Of a DNA stretch of 64,000 nucleotides, positions 38,891 through 50,055 are shown piece by piece. The notes under the pieces were generated by a model. The model searched no databases. It was not told the DNA's origin and saw nothing but the letters and a program-made list of their open reading frames with translations. Where the stretch lies: positions 1,065,001 to 1,129,000 of the forward strand of contig JACVVK020000085.1 of the NCBI GenBank assembly GCA_018292915.2. Direction: 5' to 3'. The stretch is from Batillaria attramentaria (lineage: Eukaryota; Mollusca; Gastropoda; Batillariidae). The position numbers and the translations under genes are program-made. Numbering within the stretch: position 1 is the stretch's first letter; the number at the start of each line of letters is the position of its first letter.

Positions 38891-40042
38891 ACAAAACAAG
38901 AGGATAATACAGCTCAGTTGGTATAGTTCGCCCGTTAGGGGGTGCAAATGTATACCAGCAATGCGCAAATAAACTCCAGTCGTCCACTAACGGGGGTGAC
39001 TGTATCCCTGCAACGCGGGAGGGGGTGCAAATGTACTCTGGGGTCTGGCGAGGTGAAGTCACGTGGCCGCTGACTTCGTTCTACGAATTTAGTACATGCC
39101 GAAATATCGACGTAATTGACTGGTATGCATTTTACCCCCTAACGGGTGAACTACACCAACTGAGCGATAATGCAGGGCTAAGAGATAAGCAAGCAATCAA
39201 GCTATGATATACACGATCATCCTCATCGTCATCGTGCAATTTTTTGGTTCATTCATGGAGACAAATCATTGGTTTCACAAATTCAAAGCAATGTATAAAT
39301 ACACGTCTTATGTCAGATGGGCCTTAAATGGCCCAATAGCATGAAAATCACTTTGTAACACATTATGGATCTTGTAGACAGCCCGTAGTAATGGTTGCCA
39401 CGGCACAAATGCAGTGCAGTATTCGTCTCTTGAACGCGGGGGATAAGATCCACTGTGTCATGTGACATGAAGTTGTTCTATGAGACGCTGATTGACGATG
39501 AGAAGACATACCGTTCTGAATCTCTTAATCAGCAGCAAAACCACGCAAGGGGAGAACAGCACGGGGTTTAACAGTTTTCAAGGTGCCCAGAATCTGCGAA
39601 GATCAAGAATTAAGGGTGCGTCTTTATGGTGCGTGGCTGTGCGCGAATGCGCGAGGCGGTGTGCGGACGTGCGAGGAAATGGAAGGTTAAGCTAAAGCTG
39701 AAAACTCGCTTTGTTCCTCAATAGTCGCACAAACACAACTATCAAAACCACATAGCTAACAGCGATGTTTTGATTTCTGAGAGAGAGAGAGAGAGGGGGG
39801 GGGGGGGCAGGCTGATGGGCACACAGTTCCGATTTCATGTGGTTTTGTTGTTGTTGTTGTTGTTTTTTTTTTTACCATGTTCGGCACCGCGACAATCAGA
39901 TGTTTCGTATTTACATACCTGGACAATTCTTCCGTCATCTTCAAACAAGTTGACAGTCAAGTACATGACGCTTATCCCGTATTTCACTTGGAGTTAGACT
40001 AGCTTTACAATCTGGTTGGTTTCAAAATAGGCACCCAGGCAG
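38890..40042. other. Intron 1 of gene 4, short internal duplications
   Basis: Blocks such as CAACTGAGC..ATA and GGGTGCAAATGTA occur twice near 38910-39180. Otherwise nothing is recognised. A (GA)n/G tract lies at 39779-39806. Confidence 0.45.
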
Positions 40043-40057
40043 CGCTTACCGCAATAA

Positions 40058-40213
40058 GGGGGGCCGGGGTGGTTGAATGGACTTCTAATGCTCGGGTCGT
40101 GAGTTCGATCCCGGCTGGGGCCAAATATTTGTGCTGGCTTTTTCATCGTTGCTCCATCTTTGATATCACCCTATGTGGTGGAAAAGGACGTTAAACCCCC
40201 AACCACCCACCCA
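40058..40213 (+). mobile_element. SINE family 1 with 15-bp target duplication
   Basis: CGCTTACCGCAATAA flanks it at 40043-40057 and 40214-40228. A short deletion lies in the tRNA-like head. Confidence 0.9.
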
Positions 40214-40249
40214 CGCTTACCGCAATAAAATTATGGTAGAGGTAACGTG

Positions 40250-40790
40250 AAATACAAATTGCAAGGTGAGGTTTGTGACAGTGCCTATTTAACTCTCGAT
40301 CTGTTCTGGTCTTCAATGAAGATACACCATCAAGATCATCTGGGAGGGATTCACAATGAAAGATAGTATAACAATCGACAGGCAGTGCTGACTGCAATGA
40401 AATGATTATGCAAGGACGTACCATGAATTAATTTGAAACAATCGTTTTGTGACAGCATCTGATCTTTTTTTTTCTTTCCTTGAACACTTTATCGTCAGGA
40501 CCATCTGGTGGAGTTTCACAGTTAAGGAAAATCTCACAATAGGCAGACAGGCAAAATATAGTTTTGTGACAGCACCAGTCTACCTCTGGATCTGGCCCGT
40601 TCTTCAATCAAGACTTCACCATCAGCATCATCTGGCAGAATTTCACAGTCAAGGAAAATCAGCACTCAAATGAATAATGGAAATGTGCAAAATGAAATTG
40701 CAACGTGAGTTTTCTTACAGCACGTGTAACTTAGAATCTGGTCCTATTTTTCCGTCAAGGTGTCAGCATCATGAACCTGATGATGACCAT
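40250..40790 (+). repeat. Tandem repeat in intron 1 of gene 4, about four diverged units
   Basis: Each unit has TTGTGACAGC, a TCTGG..CTGGTC/CCG part, ATCATCTGG, and TTCACAGT.AAGGAAAATC. The array stops about 45 bp from the exon 1 donor. Confidence 0.7.
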
Positions 40791-40835
40791 TTCTGAAGGA
40801 GGAAACGGAGCACAAACGTAAGGATTCATGCTCAC

Positions 40836-40895
40836 CTTTGTGAAGAAGATACTAGCGGAGGTTCAGACAAGTCCGTGAGTTCAAACTGTTCTCCC
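40836..40895 (-). other. Non-coding exon 1 (5' UTR) of gene 4
   Basis: Donor CACAAAG/GTGAGCAT, last exon base 40836; 5' end estimated. GTGAGCATGAA after the exon is shared with gene 5. Confidence 0.55.
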
Positions 40896-40923
40896 AGTGA
40901 AGTTTATCCCCAGCTCCCCGGCA

Positions 40924-40948
40924 TTTAAACTCACCCCTTTTTGCGTCA
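40924..40948 (-). promoter_or_regulatory. Core promoter of gene 4 (TTTAAA + TGACGCAA)
   Basis: TTTAAA at 40929-40924, TGACGCAA at 40948-40941, gap 11 nt. Confidence 0.6.
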
Positions 40949-40959
40949 CCTTCCATTTA

Positions 40960-42180
40960 TCATACTTGCATATAAATTTCAGGGGAAATGACACTTTCCA
41001 AACTAGGACATCTTATATCAGTTTTGAGGATGGAGAGAGAGAGAGAGAGAGAGAGAGATTATTTAGGAAGACGAAGGAGTTGTATGTCAATCAAACTTTG
41101 TACCTGGTATTTCGCCTGGGGTATTTTCGTAATGCAGACTTTCCGGCGACGTGGCTTCGCACTATCCGTCCGTAACGTGACCCAGTTCAGTCATGACCAT
41201 CTCCGAGAACAGACGATGACAGTAACGGATGAAGGAGAGAATGTTTGAATATTCATTAATCATGTGGACGAATATATATGTTTTGATAGGATAATAGGTC
41301 TGAACCATATGCGTCAACAGGCGGATGTCTCAACCACTAGGCCAAAGTCATCACTCCATTCTGTTCTGTGTACGCACATCAAAAACCCATAAGATAAAAG
41401 GCTTTTGGGATAGGCTCATCTATCTTTCATCTCAGATCTTGATTTTACTTTGACGACTATCAATAGTCACAAATCATTTCATTTTCAACCAGCGGGTGTC
41501 TCGTATATTTATTCTGGATGTCGGCCACTCCTTCAGGAAGGGAAAGAAATAGACGACTCATTCTGCTTGCCTTCTCTTTCTTCTTTCCTTTCTTCTTCCT
41601 GCTCTCTTCTTCTTCTTCTTTTTCTCTCTCTTTTTTTACGGCTTTACATTTCAGTCCAGTCAGTTTTTCCACGCCTGTTTCTCCGCCATGCTTTTTGTAA
41701 ACTGGATCAGATGAGCACGTATATAAGTTTTACTTGTTGTGCTCTCTTTCAACATAATACTGTTTACTGCATGACGGTGATCCGGCTTCAATGAATAAAA
41801 ATGTTTATTATTTCATTTTAAAAGTCAGTCACAATTTGGGGCTGGGGTGGTAGTGGTGGTGGTGGGGGTGGGGTGGTGGCGGTGGTGGTGGTCGTCGTCG
41901 TCAGTTCTTTCAGTTGTCAAACAACAATGCCAGTCTCAACCACAGATCTTGGACGAAACGCAACTACTCGATACTTATGGATGCTTGGAAAAAAACGTCC
42001 AGCAGTGATTAGTTTTTAGAATTATTTGACTTCAAGTTTCACTTCAAATGACTTGAGTATTATACAGCTCGTATAATTTTTCCAGCTGCAATTTGCTAAT
42101 CTGCGAATGGATGATAATAACTGGCTATGCAACGCGAACGTTTTTCAATTGAATTCAGTTCAGTAACACTTTATTTATCC
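40960..42180. other. Intergenic between genes 4 and 5, no gene recognised
   Basis: (GA)n at 41033-41058, a CT/TTC-rich tract at 41570-41640, and a (GGT)n tract at 41848-41902. Confidence 0.45.
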
Positions 42181-42185
42181 CTTGG

Positions 42186-42266
42186 GGGCGGTTAAGATGG
42201 GTCACTGGATGGGCGTCAGTAAATGAAAAAAAAAACCCCAACACTTCATTGTCATAATTATATACA

Positions 42267-42328
<62 letters not shown>

Positions 42329-42400
42329 TTAAGATGGGTCACTGGATGGGCGTCAGTAAATGAAAAAAAAAAAACCCAACACGTCATTGTCATATATACA

Positions 42401-42480
<80 letters not shown>
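42186..42480. repeat. Tandem duplication carrying (AC)n
   Basis: GGTTAAGATGGGTCACTGG through TACATCACACAC occurs twice (from 42190 and 42328), each followed by an AC array. The second is followed by (AT)n. Confidence 0.9.
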
Positions 42481-42489
<9 letters not shown>

Positions 42490-42562
42490 GAAACTCCTTG
42501 AGAGCTGTGATCAGCTATTATTCTGTTCAGAATCACATCTCTCAAGGAGTTTCTTTTCTAAT
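42481..42562. repeat. 24-bp perfect inverted repeat (hairpin)
   Basis: Arms 42481-42504 and 42539-42562, with ATTAGAAAAGAAACTCC in the left arm, are exact reverse complements. Pairing continues imperfectly inward (GCTGTGA / TCACA). (AT)n tracts lie outside on both sides. Confidence 0.9.
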
Positions 42563-43119
42563 CATTCTGTGTGGATTCTTCCATTTTTAAACTCTTTTGG
42601 GGATGTGCGGAGCCAGCATGACTTTCTTCGTTTTGTAAAGTCAGTCACGTATATATATATATATATATATAATATTTAGCAAATTACATCATCATAATAA
42701 TATCACAAATACGTTTATAATTCGTTTTGTGTTACGTAGAGCTTTTAAAGACTTTTTTCCTGCACAGTACCTGAGTACCCCATGCAGTGGAAACGTGAAA
42801 TTAATGCAGTCACGTTGTGCCACCCTGTTTTACACCCGATGACAGGGTAACGCTAACGTTCCTGTAGTCCATCATCTTCAAAATAGTTGGTGTGTCAAGT
42901 ACGTAGTTCTCGGCCATAGTCTGACGTAAGAAAACGCCGGACTGACAGCATATAAAATAGTTGTCATGTGCGTAGGCCTACGAGGTCCTCAGGATGTTCA
43001 TCAAAGAAAACGTTTGCTGTTCGTGGACGGTGCAATACATGACTACTTGCCTTACATTGACGACACGCAAATGACAATCATATGACAGATACACTGCCCC
43101 TCATCCGTTCTCCACCTCC

Positions 43120-43339
43120 CCCCCCCCCCCGCCCGCCCGCCTCTCCATAAATCTATTGGCTTGAGCCGGCGTTGCCGAGCGGCAAAGCGTTAATAATAAT
43201 AATAATAGGGCGCCTATCCCCGGGGAACGAGCTGTAGGCGCCTTACAATCTAAAACCGAAGTGAAAAAAAAAAACATAAAAACAACCCATTCACTCAGTG
43301 AACACTATGTAAGAACAACTAATAAAGTAAAAGAGCGCG

Positions 43340-43384
<45 letters not shown>
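43120..43384. repeat. Short SINE-like fragment and (GC)n(AC)n microsatellite
   Basis: GTTGCCGAGCGGCAAAGCG looks like a tRNA-derived head, followed by (AAT)n and GGCGCC..TAGGCGCC. GC/AC units follow at 43335-43384. Confidence 0.5.
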
Positions 43385-43389
<5 letters not shown>

Positions 43390-43676
43390 AGATCAACAGG
43401 AAGAAAACCGAGCTGACGAAGATCAACACTACTTCCAACACACCAGTTCAGAACTCCGCCCAGCGAAACATCACGCAGGAGACCTCGGTTTTGGGTTGGA
43501 TTAATCAGGCTGAATTCTAAACTGAGACTAGCAGACGACTTTCCGCTTGGCAAAACAACAACAACAACAACCAAAACCCAAACAACAACGACAACAACAA
43601 ACCAACATGCAAACAAAACTTCCGTTCACTAAGAGAAATGTGTTTACTCACGATCCTGCAGACACACCAAACAGAA

Positions 43677-43747
43677 TGAGTGGGTGAGTTTTTAGGGCCT
43701 AACGCCGCGCAAGCCACAAAGACTAATTCGCGGCTGCACATGAAAAA
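43677..43747. repeat. Short dispersed repeat (CCGCGCAAGCCACAAAGACT)
   Basis: GAGTTTTTAGGGC, then the named core, then CGCGGCTG. Other copies are at about 49972, 56106 and 60024. Confidence 0.85.
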
Positions 43748-43752
43748 CAATT

Positions 43753-43810
43753 GAATGTGATAGTTTTTTTCATTATGCTATGGCATAATGAAAAAAAACC
43801 TATCACATTC
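43753..43810. repeat. Near-perfect hairpin
   Basis: GAATGTGATAG, a T run and CATTATGC on the left pair with GCATAATG, an A run and CTATCACATTC on the right, around a loop of a few bases. Confidence 0.9.
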
Positions 43811-43898
43811 ATTTGTTTTGAGTAGTGCTTTGTAGAGGTTGTGGCACATCCTCTGACACCTACATTTTCCAGATTCAATCCTGCAGAACTAAATCATT

Positions 43899-44252
43899 CG
43901 GTCAGGGTTCCTTCCGTTTCCAGGCCCCTGTGACTTAGAATCAACTCCTCTTGCAATCAGAAACAGTTCAAACAAGGAATCCTTCAAGTCCCGACTGAAA
44001 ACCCATCTCTTCATCCTCACCCTCTCATAGCTGTGCCATGTCGTTCTGCTGGTGTGAGTGCGTGTGTGGGCAGGGAACGGGTGTGTTTGGTTGTGGATAA
44101 TGAGTTTTATTAGTTTTTATCTGTTTTGTCAGTTTTACCTGTCTTGTGTTTGTTTTATCTGTCTTTTGTGTTTTCTTGTGTCTTAATATGAATAAATATG
44201 TATTTTATGTAAAGCGCTTAGAGCTTAGATAAGGTTAGGCGCTATATACATA
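43899..44252 (+). pseudogene. Non-LTR reverse transcriptase 3' end plus tail
   Basis: Reading ends KESFKSRLKTHLFILTLS and a stop at 44030, the usual C-terminal tail. A 3' UTR follows, ending AAAGCGCTTAGAGC and TTAGGCGCTATATA near 44252. Confidence 0.7.
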
Positions 44253-44429
44253 TTCTTTTTTTTTATAATTGTTGGGATGGAGTGATGCTAGTACCGCCTG
44301 CAGCTTAGATAGGGTTTTCTTGCTTATAACTCAACAGACAGTGATCATATCTTCCAAATTGTTATTGCTTTATTCGCTTTATTCATCATGAACCTCAGCT
44401 ACTTCAACAAAAACAGTAACCATGACAAC

Positions 44430-44438
44430 AACAACAAC

Positions 44439-44508
<70 letters not shown>
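44430..44508. repeat. (AC)n microsatellite
   Basis: About 34 AC units after a short (CAA)n run. Confidence 0.95.
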
Positions 44509-44513
<5 letters not shown>

Positions 44514-44580
44514 CCGGCAAAGACATTCAAACCAATATCAATGACAAAGAATGAAGAGAAGAATCATTTATCATTCATGT

Positions 44581-44586
44581 TTTATT
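44581..44586 (-). terminator. Candidate poly(A) signal, gene 5
   Basis: AATAAA on the minus strand, about 435 nt past the gene 5 stop. Confidence 0.3.
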
Positions 44587-45020
44587 CGACTGACTGGGTG
44601 ATTCAGATGTTTTATGAAAACTTGAGCTGGGTATGGTACAGTAAACAGACCATTGGAGTATTGGAACGCCATTCCTGGGAATGAGAAGCACACCATTAAA
44701 AGACCCGAGGAATTAATGAAAACAAAGATGCTGGAAAACTTCATTCACAACTGCCACATATCTGGGAAAAATCCTGACGCCAGAGCAACGAATCGCCACA
44801 GTTGGGTCCCAGCATGCACCTTCGCCTAACGTGTTCACACACGAGACTAGTGTAAAGGAAGGTTCAGCAGAACTTGATACACATTCCGGACAAGTGTGAA
44901 AGCTACGTCTAGCAGCAGAGATGGTGGGTTGTTTGAATTCTCAGTGGCATGCAGTCGGCGCAATAGTCCCAGAGGTACAGTGTCCGAGTGTCTCTAAAAG
45001 CTGAAAGGCGTTCGGTTGGT

Positions 45021-45490
45021 TTACATCGTAGCACCTCCCATTGGCATTCCTCCAAACATACCGCCTCCACCGCCGCCTAGTTGGCCCATCAGCATCTGGA
45101 TCATGCAGATCATCCGCATCATGCCGCCTCCCATGGCTCCCATTCCCTCTCCTCCGCTAAACAGGATCATGGGACACATCTGTCCCAGCCCACCCATCAT
45201 ACCACCGCCCGCTCCGCCACCTTGCCCCATGAGGGCTGGCATCATCACTGGAGGAAACAAAGTGAACGCAATCAAGTTTAATGTTTGCCATTGATTAGCG
45301 CGGATTGTCTACAGCCGGGCCACTTGGCCGCTTCGGTGTGGGTGGGGGTGAATAAGTGGGATGCAAGTGGGAAACTGAGGGGGGCAGGGGGGAGGTGGCT
45401 TAAATGTTTGTGAACTCAACGGACGGAATAAATGAATAAATTGTGTAAAAGTTATCCGAGCAAATCTTACGCTCTTTGTGTCTGTCTGTC

Positions 45491-45550
<60 letters not shown>

Positions 45551-45757
45551 ACATGCACGCATGCACGCATGCACACGCACGCACGCACGCACACACACAC
45601 ACACAGCTCCAAAAACGTGTTACATAAATTAATTACACTCGAATCACGTGAATAATGTGAAATTATTCTTACTCATTCTGAACAGCATATCCCCCTGTGC
45701 GAAGGTGCTCATAACCAGGCATGAGACCAGGCACACAGCAAAAAGAATCTTGAACAT
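45021..45757 (-). CDS. Secreted Met/Gly-rich protein, cluster gene 5 (two coding exons)
   Basis: Coding exon 2 is 45757-45673 and exon 3 is 45247-45021 (stop TAA). The donor is ATGA/GTAAGA, the acceptor CCTCCAG, and the phase-1 junction makes Met. The acceptor before exon 2 is TTTTCAG at 45765-45764. The product is 103 aa. The signal peptide is MFKILFAVCLVSC ending MSTFAQ; exon 2 then adds GDMLFRM, longer than in the other genes. The mature part has 19 Met in the 74 residues of exon 3, with PALMGQGGGAGGGMMGG, a segment with QMCPMILF, then MMRMICMIQMLMGQL, a Gly run and MFGGMPMGGATM. It is the only member with Cys in the mature part (about residues 53 and 76), so a disulphide is possible. Function unknown. 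Confidence 0.78.
45478..45606. repeat. (TC)n(AC)n microsatellite with GCACGCAT units
   Basis: In intron 2 of gene 5: TC units at 45497-45526, AC to 45553, ATGCACGC units, then AC again. Confidence 0.95.
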
Positions 45758-45895
45758 GGTTATCTGAAAAGCACACAAAGAAGCCAGATTTATTTTACAT
45801 GTATTTACATCCAGTTTTACCGTGACCTGGTAGAAATCCTTGTTGCTTGCACGGCGTAAAGTCACAACTAACTAACTACTATCTCAAAAACCAAT

Positions 45896-45915
45896 ACACC
45901 ACCACCACCACCACC

Positions 45916-45973
<58 letters not shown>
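45896..45973. repeat. (ACC)n(AAC)n microsatellite in intron 1 of gene 5
   Basis: ACC units pass into AAC units, the same compound type as in intron 2 of gene 3. Confidence 0.95.
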
Positions 45974-46063
45974 ACATTCAATGAAATGGCTCAGGATAGT
46001 AATTAGGCAAAGTTCTTCGTTACGTGTGAATGCCAGCTTAGACCAAAATCACGTGTATTATGG

Positions 46064-46232
46064 GGGGAGCCGGGGTGGTCGAATGGTAGAGCGTTGGACT
46101 TCTAATGCTCGGGTCGTGAGTTCGATCCCGGCTGGGGCCAAATATTTGTGCTGGCTTTTTCATCGTTGCCCCGTCTTTGATATCACCCTATGTGGCGGAA
46201 AAGGACGTTAAACCCCCAAACACCCAACCACC
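46064..46232 (+). mobile_element. SINE family 1 with 14-bp target duplication
   Basis: CACGTGTATTATGG flanks it at 46050-46063 and 46233-46246. It is one of the most intact copies. Confidence 0.92.
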
Positions 46233-46440
46233 CACGTGTATTATGGAAACTGTTTAATGTTGGGTGCTGCCTTAAACTCTATACACAATTGAAGATGAAA
46301 AGCTGTATTCATTAGTATGATGATTTAAAAATAAGAGTAGATGGAGATCTTTTGCGCAGCCGATGTACCTAACGTTTGTTAAATACGTCTAACCTTACTT
46401 CTGATGTACAGTGTATTATAGCCAAGTTTATACAATATAC

Positions 46441-46551
46441 ACGGCGCCAAAATTGTGGAACTCTCTCCCTGAGACAGTGAAGGAGGCAGTCAGCATTACC
46501 GCATTCCGGAAGCGCCTGAAGACTTATCTTTTCAGTGCCGCGCGCCAGTAA
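46441..46551 (+). pseudogene. Non-LTR reverse transcriptase C-terminal tail
   Basis: Reads APKLWNSLPETVKEA, VSITAFRKRLKTYLFSAA and ends RQ-stop at 46551. This is the WNSLP..FRKRLKTYLF tail of non-LTR elements, intact in this short stretch. Confidence 0.75.
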
Positions 46552-46944
46552 TCATCTGCAGTTTTTTTGTTGTTTTTTTACTATCCTTACGTTTTTTACT
46601 TTCCTTTCAAAACCTCTCCCTAAGCGCCGTGAGAACTCAGTTAAGGTGGAGCCGTGCGCTATAAGATAGATTATTTCGACGCCTTCACAAGCGAAACTGT
46701 TCAAGAACAGAAGTGGACCTTTTTGAAGTCCAGTAATGCTGGAATTGTAAGTTTGACAGTAGGAATTTGCCGCCAGAAAGAACCCATGAAAGGCCACCGA
46801 TGTACACGGAATGAATAAACTATGCTTCCCCAAATAATGAACATTTGAACTGGGCGGATAGCGAGTAAATAACTGTGGGAAAGAGACGATTTATAAATGC
46901 ACGACCACTTCCCTGACATAGCCGTGATCGTACTTATTAAACAG

Positions 46945-47468
46945 TTGGTATAAGCTGGAGGGACGAAAGTGTCGAAACGGTATAAAAAGCTATTTATAAG
47001 TTGTTGCTCCGCTCTTGTCCACTCCAGTCATTTCAACTTGTGATAAAGCACATGATGTTTATCTTCTCTGCCATAGGCAATATGACATTCTACCATAAAC
47101 CATTGTCCTGTCATCCACCCCCCCCCCACCCCCGACCCTCGCCTCCGGCAATGTCGAAGCCGTACTCTTTCTTTCCTCTACATACACTTTGCCCTTCCGT
47201 AGTCCTTGCAAGAGATATGTCGTCCTATAGACGCGATGTTTCCTGTCATTGTAACCTCTTTGCGAACGCTTGGTTCAGGCCCCCGCACGGTTGATATAAG
47301 CTGGTATAAGCTGGAAGGACTTAAGTCGAAACGGTAATAAAAATCTATTTATAAGTTGTTGCTCTTCTCTTGTGCACTCCTGTCATTTTAACTTGTGATA
47401 AAGCAAACGATATTTATCTTCTCCACCACAGGTAATATGACATTCTACCATAAACCATTGTCCTGTTA
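46945..47468 (+). repeat. Direct duplication, units about 130-180 bp
   Basis: CTATTTATAAGTTGTTGCTC through CTACCATAAACCATTGTCCT occurs at about 46990-47116 and 47343-47466. The intervening CGAAGCCGTACTCT..CGCGATGTTT part recurs at about 49650-49845. Confidence 0.85.
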
Positions 47469-47474
47469 TAATGC

Positions 47475-48262
47475 CGAAGAGAAGAACAAGAAAGGAAAAC
47501 AAATATTTTAAAGACAATGAAACTTGAAAACAAAAAATCGAGAAAGGGCAGCTACTTGTAAGCTAAATTGTCTTAACTTTGAATTACCAAAGAGAAAAAC
47601 AAGAAAGCAATAATTCTGTAGAGAATACCGTGAGTTCGAATCCCGCCGGCTGGGGCCAAATATTTGTGCTGGCCTTTTTTCTCGTTGCCCCGTCTTTGAT
47701 ATCACCCTTATGTGGTGGAAAAGGACGTTAAACTCCCAAACACCCACCCCCTGTAGAGAATACTGAACCTTGAAAAAAATATCGTGTCGGGGCAGCTATT
47801 TGCAAGCTGTACTGTCTTACCTTTGAATTACCAAAGAGAAGAACAAGAAATCTATTCATTATAGAGAATACTGAAAATTGAAAAAAAACAAACAAAAAAA
47901 CTAAAACTGGCGAAGGGGCAACAGCTTGTAAGATGAATTGTCTTACCTTTGAATTACCCAAGAGAAAAACAAGAAAGCAATAATTCTGTAGAAAATACTG
48001 AAACTTGAAAAAAATCGTGAAGGGCCACCTAATTGTAAGCTAAATTGCCTTACCTTTGAAACACCAAAGAGAAAATAAGAAAGCAATAATTCTTTAAAGA
48101 ATACTGAAACTTGAAACAAAAGCGTGAAAGGGCAGCAACTTGTCAGCTGAATTGTCTTACATTTGAATTACCAAAGAGCAAACAAGAAAGCAGCATTCTT
48201 TATAAAGAATACTGAAGCTTGAAAAAAAAATCGTAAAAGGGCAGCAACCTGTCAACTGAAAA
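47475..48262 (+). repeat. Tandem repeat (~110 bp unit) in intron 1 of gene 5
   Basis: About six units with TTGAATTACCAAAGAGAA, AACAAGAAAGCAATAATTCT, GAATACTGAAACTTGAAA and GGGCAGC..TTGTAAGCT. The last unit ends about 14 bp from the exon 1 donor at 48276. Confidence 0.9.
47629..47750 (+). mobile_element. SINE family 1, 5'-truncated, with 13-bp target duplication
   Basis: Starts inside the B-box region (CGTGAGTTCGAATCC) and is flanked by CTGTAGAGAATAC at 47616-47628 and 47751-47763. Confidence 0.92.
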
Positions 48263-48275
48263 ACTTCATGCTCAC

Positions 48276-48362
48276 CTGTTTGTGTGATGACACCAACAAA
48301 GACGTTGAATGTTACGTTGACCAGCAGCGACAAGTAGGCCTGCTTTATTTGACAATGCTCCC
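48276..48362 (-). other. Non-coding exon 1 (5' UTR) of gene 5
   Basis: Donor CACAAACAG/GTGAGCAT, last exon base 48276; 5' end estimated. Confidence 0.55.
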
Positions 48363-48391
48363 AGTGGCTCGAACAGCGAACCCCGTCTGGA

Positions 48392-48416
48392 TTTAAAGAC
48401 ACCCAAGACTGCGTCA
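48392..48416 (-). promoter_or_regulatory. Core promoter of gene 5 (TTTAAA + TGACGCAG)
   Basis: TTTAAA at 48397-48392, TGACGCAG at 48416-48409, gap 11 nt. Confidence 0.6.
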
Positions 48417-48429
48417 CAGGCAATAAATC

Positions 48430-48993
48430 ACCATGGTATTTACTTACGGTTGACAGTTCTGGGCTAGGGATGGTACGCCTAATCATAAAGTACAAGCAAA
48501 GGGAGGGAGGGAGGGAGGGGGTGTAGAGAGAAAGGGAAGAAGAAAGAGAAGCCTTACAACCTGATCATGTCAAATGCGGTGACAGTTCTTGTTTGTCGTC
48601 GGTTTAAAAACACGCATCCATCATTCCGGGATCCATTTTTGGCCGTTACTGCTTACATTGCCCGCGCTTAAGATTCAAATGAAGTCCGCAATTAATCCTG
48701 TGTGAAGCGCGTGGATCATAACATTCCTCGTATATTTTTAACACTGTTTTTGACATCGCAAAGGGTGGTACTACGCGTATCGGAGGATAGGTCACCCCAA
48801 AAGTAGGCCGTCTTTCGTCAACACACTCACTCATTAGCTGCTTCGGGTACAGAATACAGAAGAGTAGAGTACACAGGATGATTTATGGGTAGAGTATAAT
48901 TTTATGTGGACATTACAGTAAAGACCAACAACCCAGAGGCAGCTTCAGATCAGTTGACAACAAAAGGGTACAGTGTATTAAATTTTAAGAGCG
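48430..48993. other. No gene recognised
   Basis: A short GGGA-repeat tract at about 48500-48520; otherwise unique-looking. Confidence 0.4.
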
Positions 48994-49155
48994 GGGTGGG
49001 TGGGTGTTTGAGAGTTCAACGCCCCCTTGCCAACCCATATGGGTAATAATAATTGTCAGAGGCGGGACAACGAGAAAAAGGCCAGCGTATATGACTCCGA
49101 ACTCACGACTCGAGCATTGAAAGTCCGACGCCTAACCATTCGGCTATCCCGAATA
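48994..49155 (-). mobile_element. SINE family 1, diverged
   Basis: GGGTGGGTGGGTGTTTGAGA at the left, then ACTCACGACTCGAGCATTG and CGGCTATCCC at the right. Confidence 0.75.
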
Positions 49156-49368
49156 TTTCGGAACCAGGATAAATCGGAACCGGTTCCCAAAAATCCTAGG
49201 ATATTTCGGAACCATTCCCATTTATCCTAGGATAACCCTAACCCTATTCCCATTTATCCTAGGATATCCTAGGATAAATCGGAATGGTTCGGAAAAATCC
49301 TGCCACCAGGACCAGGATAAATCGGAATGGTTCCCATTCGTCCGGTTCCGAAATATCCTGTGACACCG
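49152..49368. repeat. Palindromic CCTAGGATA / GGTTCCGAAATAT repeat cluster
   Basis: ATATTTCGGAACC on the left is answered by GGTTCCGAAATAT on the right. In between, ATCCTAGGAT palindromes and CGGAACC/GGTTCCG pairs recur, giving nested inverted repeats. Confidence 0.8.
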
Positions 49369-49649
49369 GCTCCCCGTGTAAACAAGAGGATTGAAGAAAC
49401 TTATGTATATATTATGTATTATTAAATTAAAATATGTAAATATTTCTGAGCAGATCCTTTCCAGGATTTACATTCCAATTTTTCTCTCGAGACAAGATGT
49501 ACATCAATGTATGTGTTTCTACAGGTTCTGCAATGTTAAGAGCAAGGTGTTTTCTAGAAAGTGTGATGTAAAAGAGACCCCGGCCACGGAGATACATTTC
49601 ATTTTGCGTAACATGACAGCGCTATGGAAGTCGCGTGTTTAGATGTATT

Positions 49650-50055
49650 GCACCCCTCCCCCCCCCCCCTCCTCCTCCCCCTCGCCCCCGGCAATCTCGA
49701 AGCCGTACTCTCGCTTTTCTCTACATACACTTTGCCCTTTCCGTAGTCCTTGCAAGAGATATGAGTCGTCCTAAAGATGCGATGTTTTCTGTCATTGTAA
49801 CCTTTTCTTGCGTACGCTTGATTCAGGCCCCCAGACGGTTGACAGAAGAGGTCTGAGTCAGCCACAGAACCTTAAACCCGCATTCTTATACTATTACAAC
49901 GGTTCCACAGAGGACTGCTTTTGCTTTAGGATCAGCTGCGCGTGTAAGTGCGGGCGGCTGAACGCTCGAAATGAGTGAGTGAATTTTTCGTGCTTCAAGC
50001 CGCGCAAGCACCAACGACTACTTCACGGCTAAGTGTGCCTGCACTACGTGAAAAA
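49650..50055. repeat. Dispersed repeat fragments
   Basis: 49650-49845 matches 47105-47285. 49972-50055 is a diverged copy of the CCGCGCAAGC repeat seen at 43677. Confidence 0.75.

Noticed and set aside
49226..49246. Telomere-like CCCTAACCCT inside the palindromic block
   Set aside because: Only about two units, embedded in the CCTAGGATA palindromes; more simply part of that repeat.
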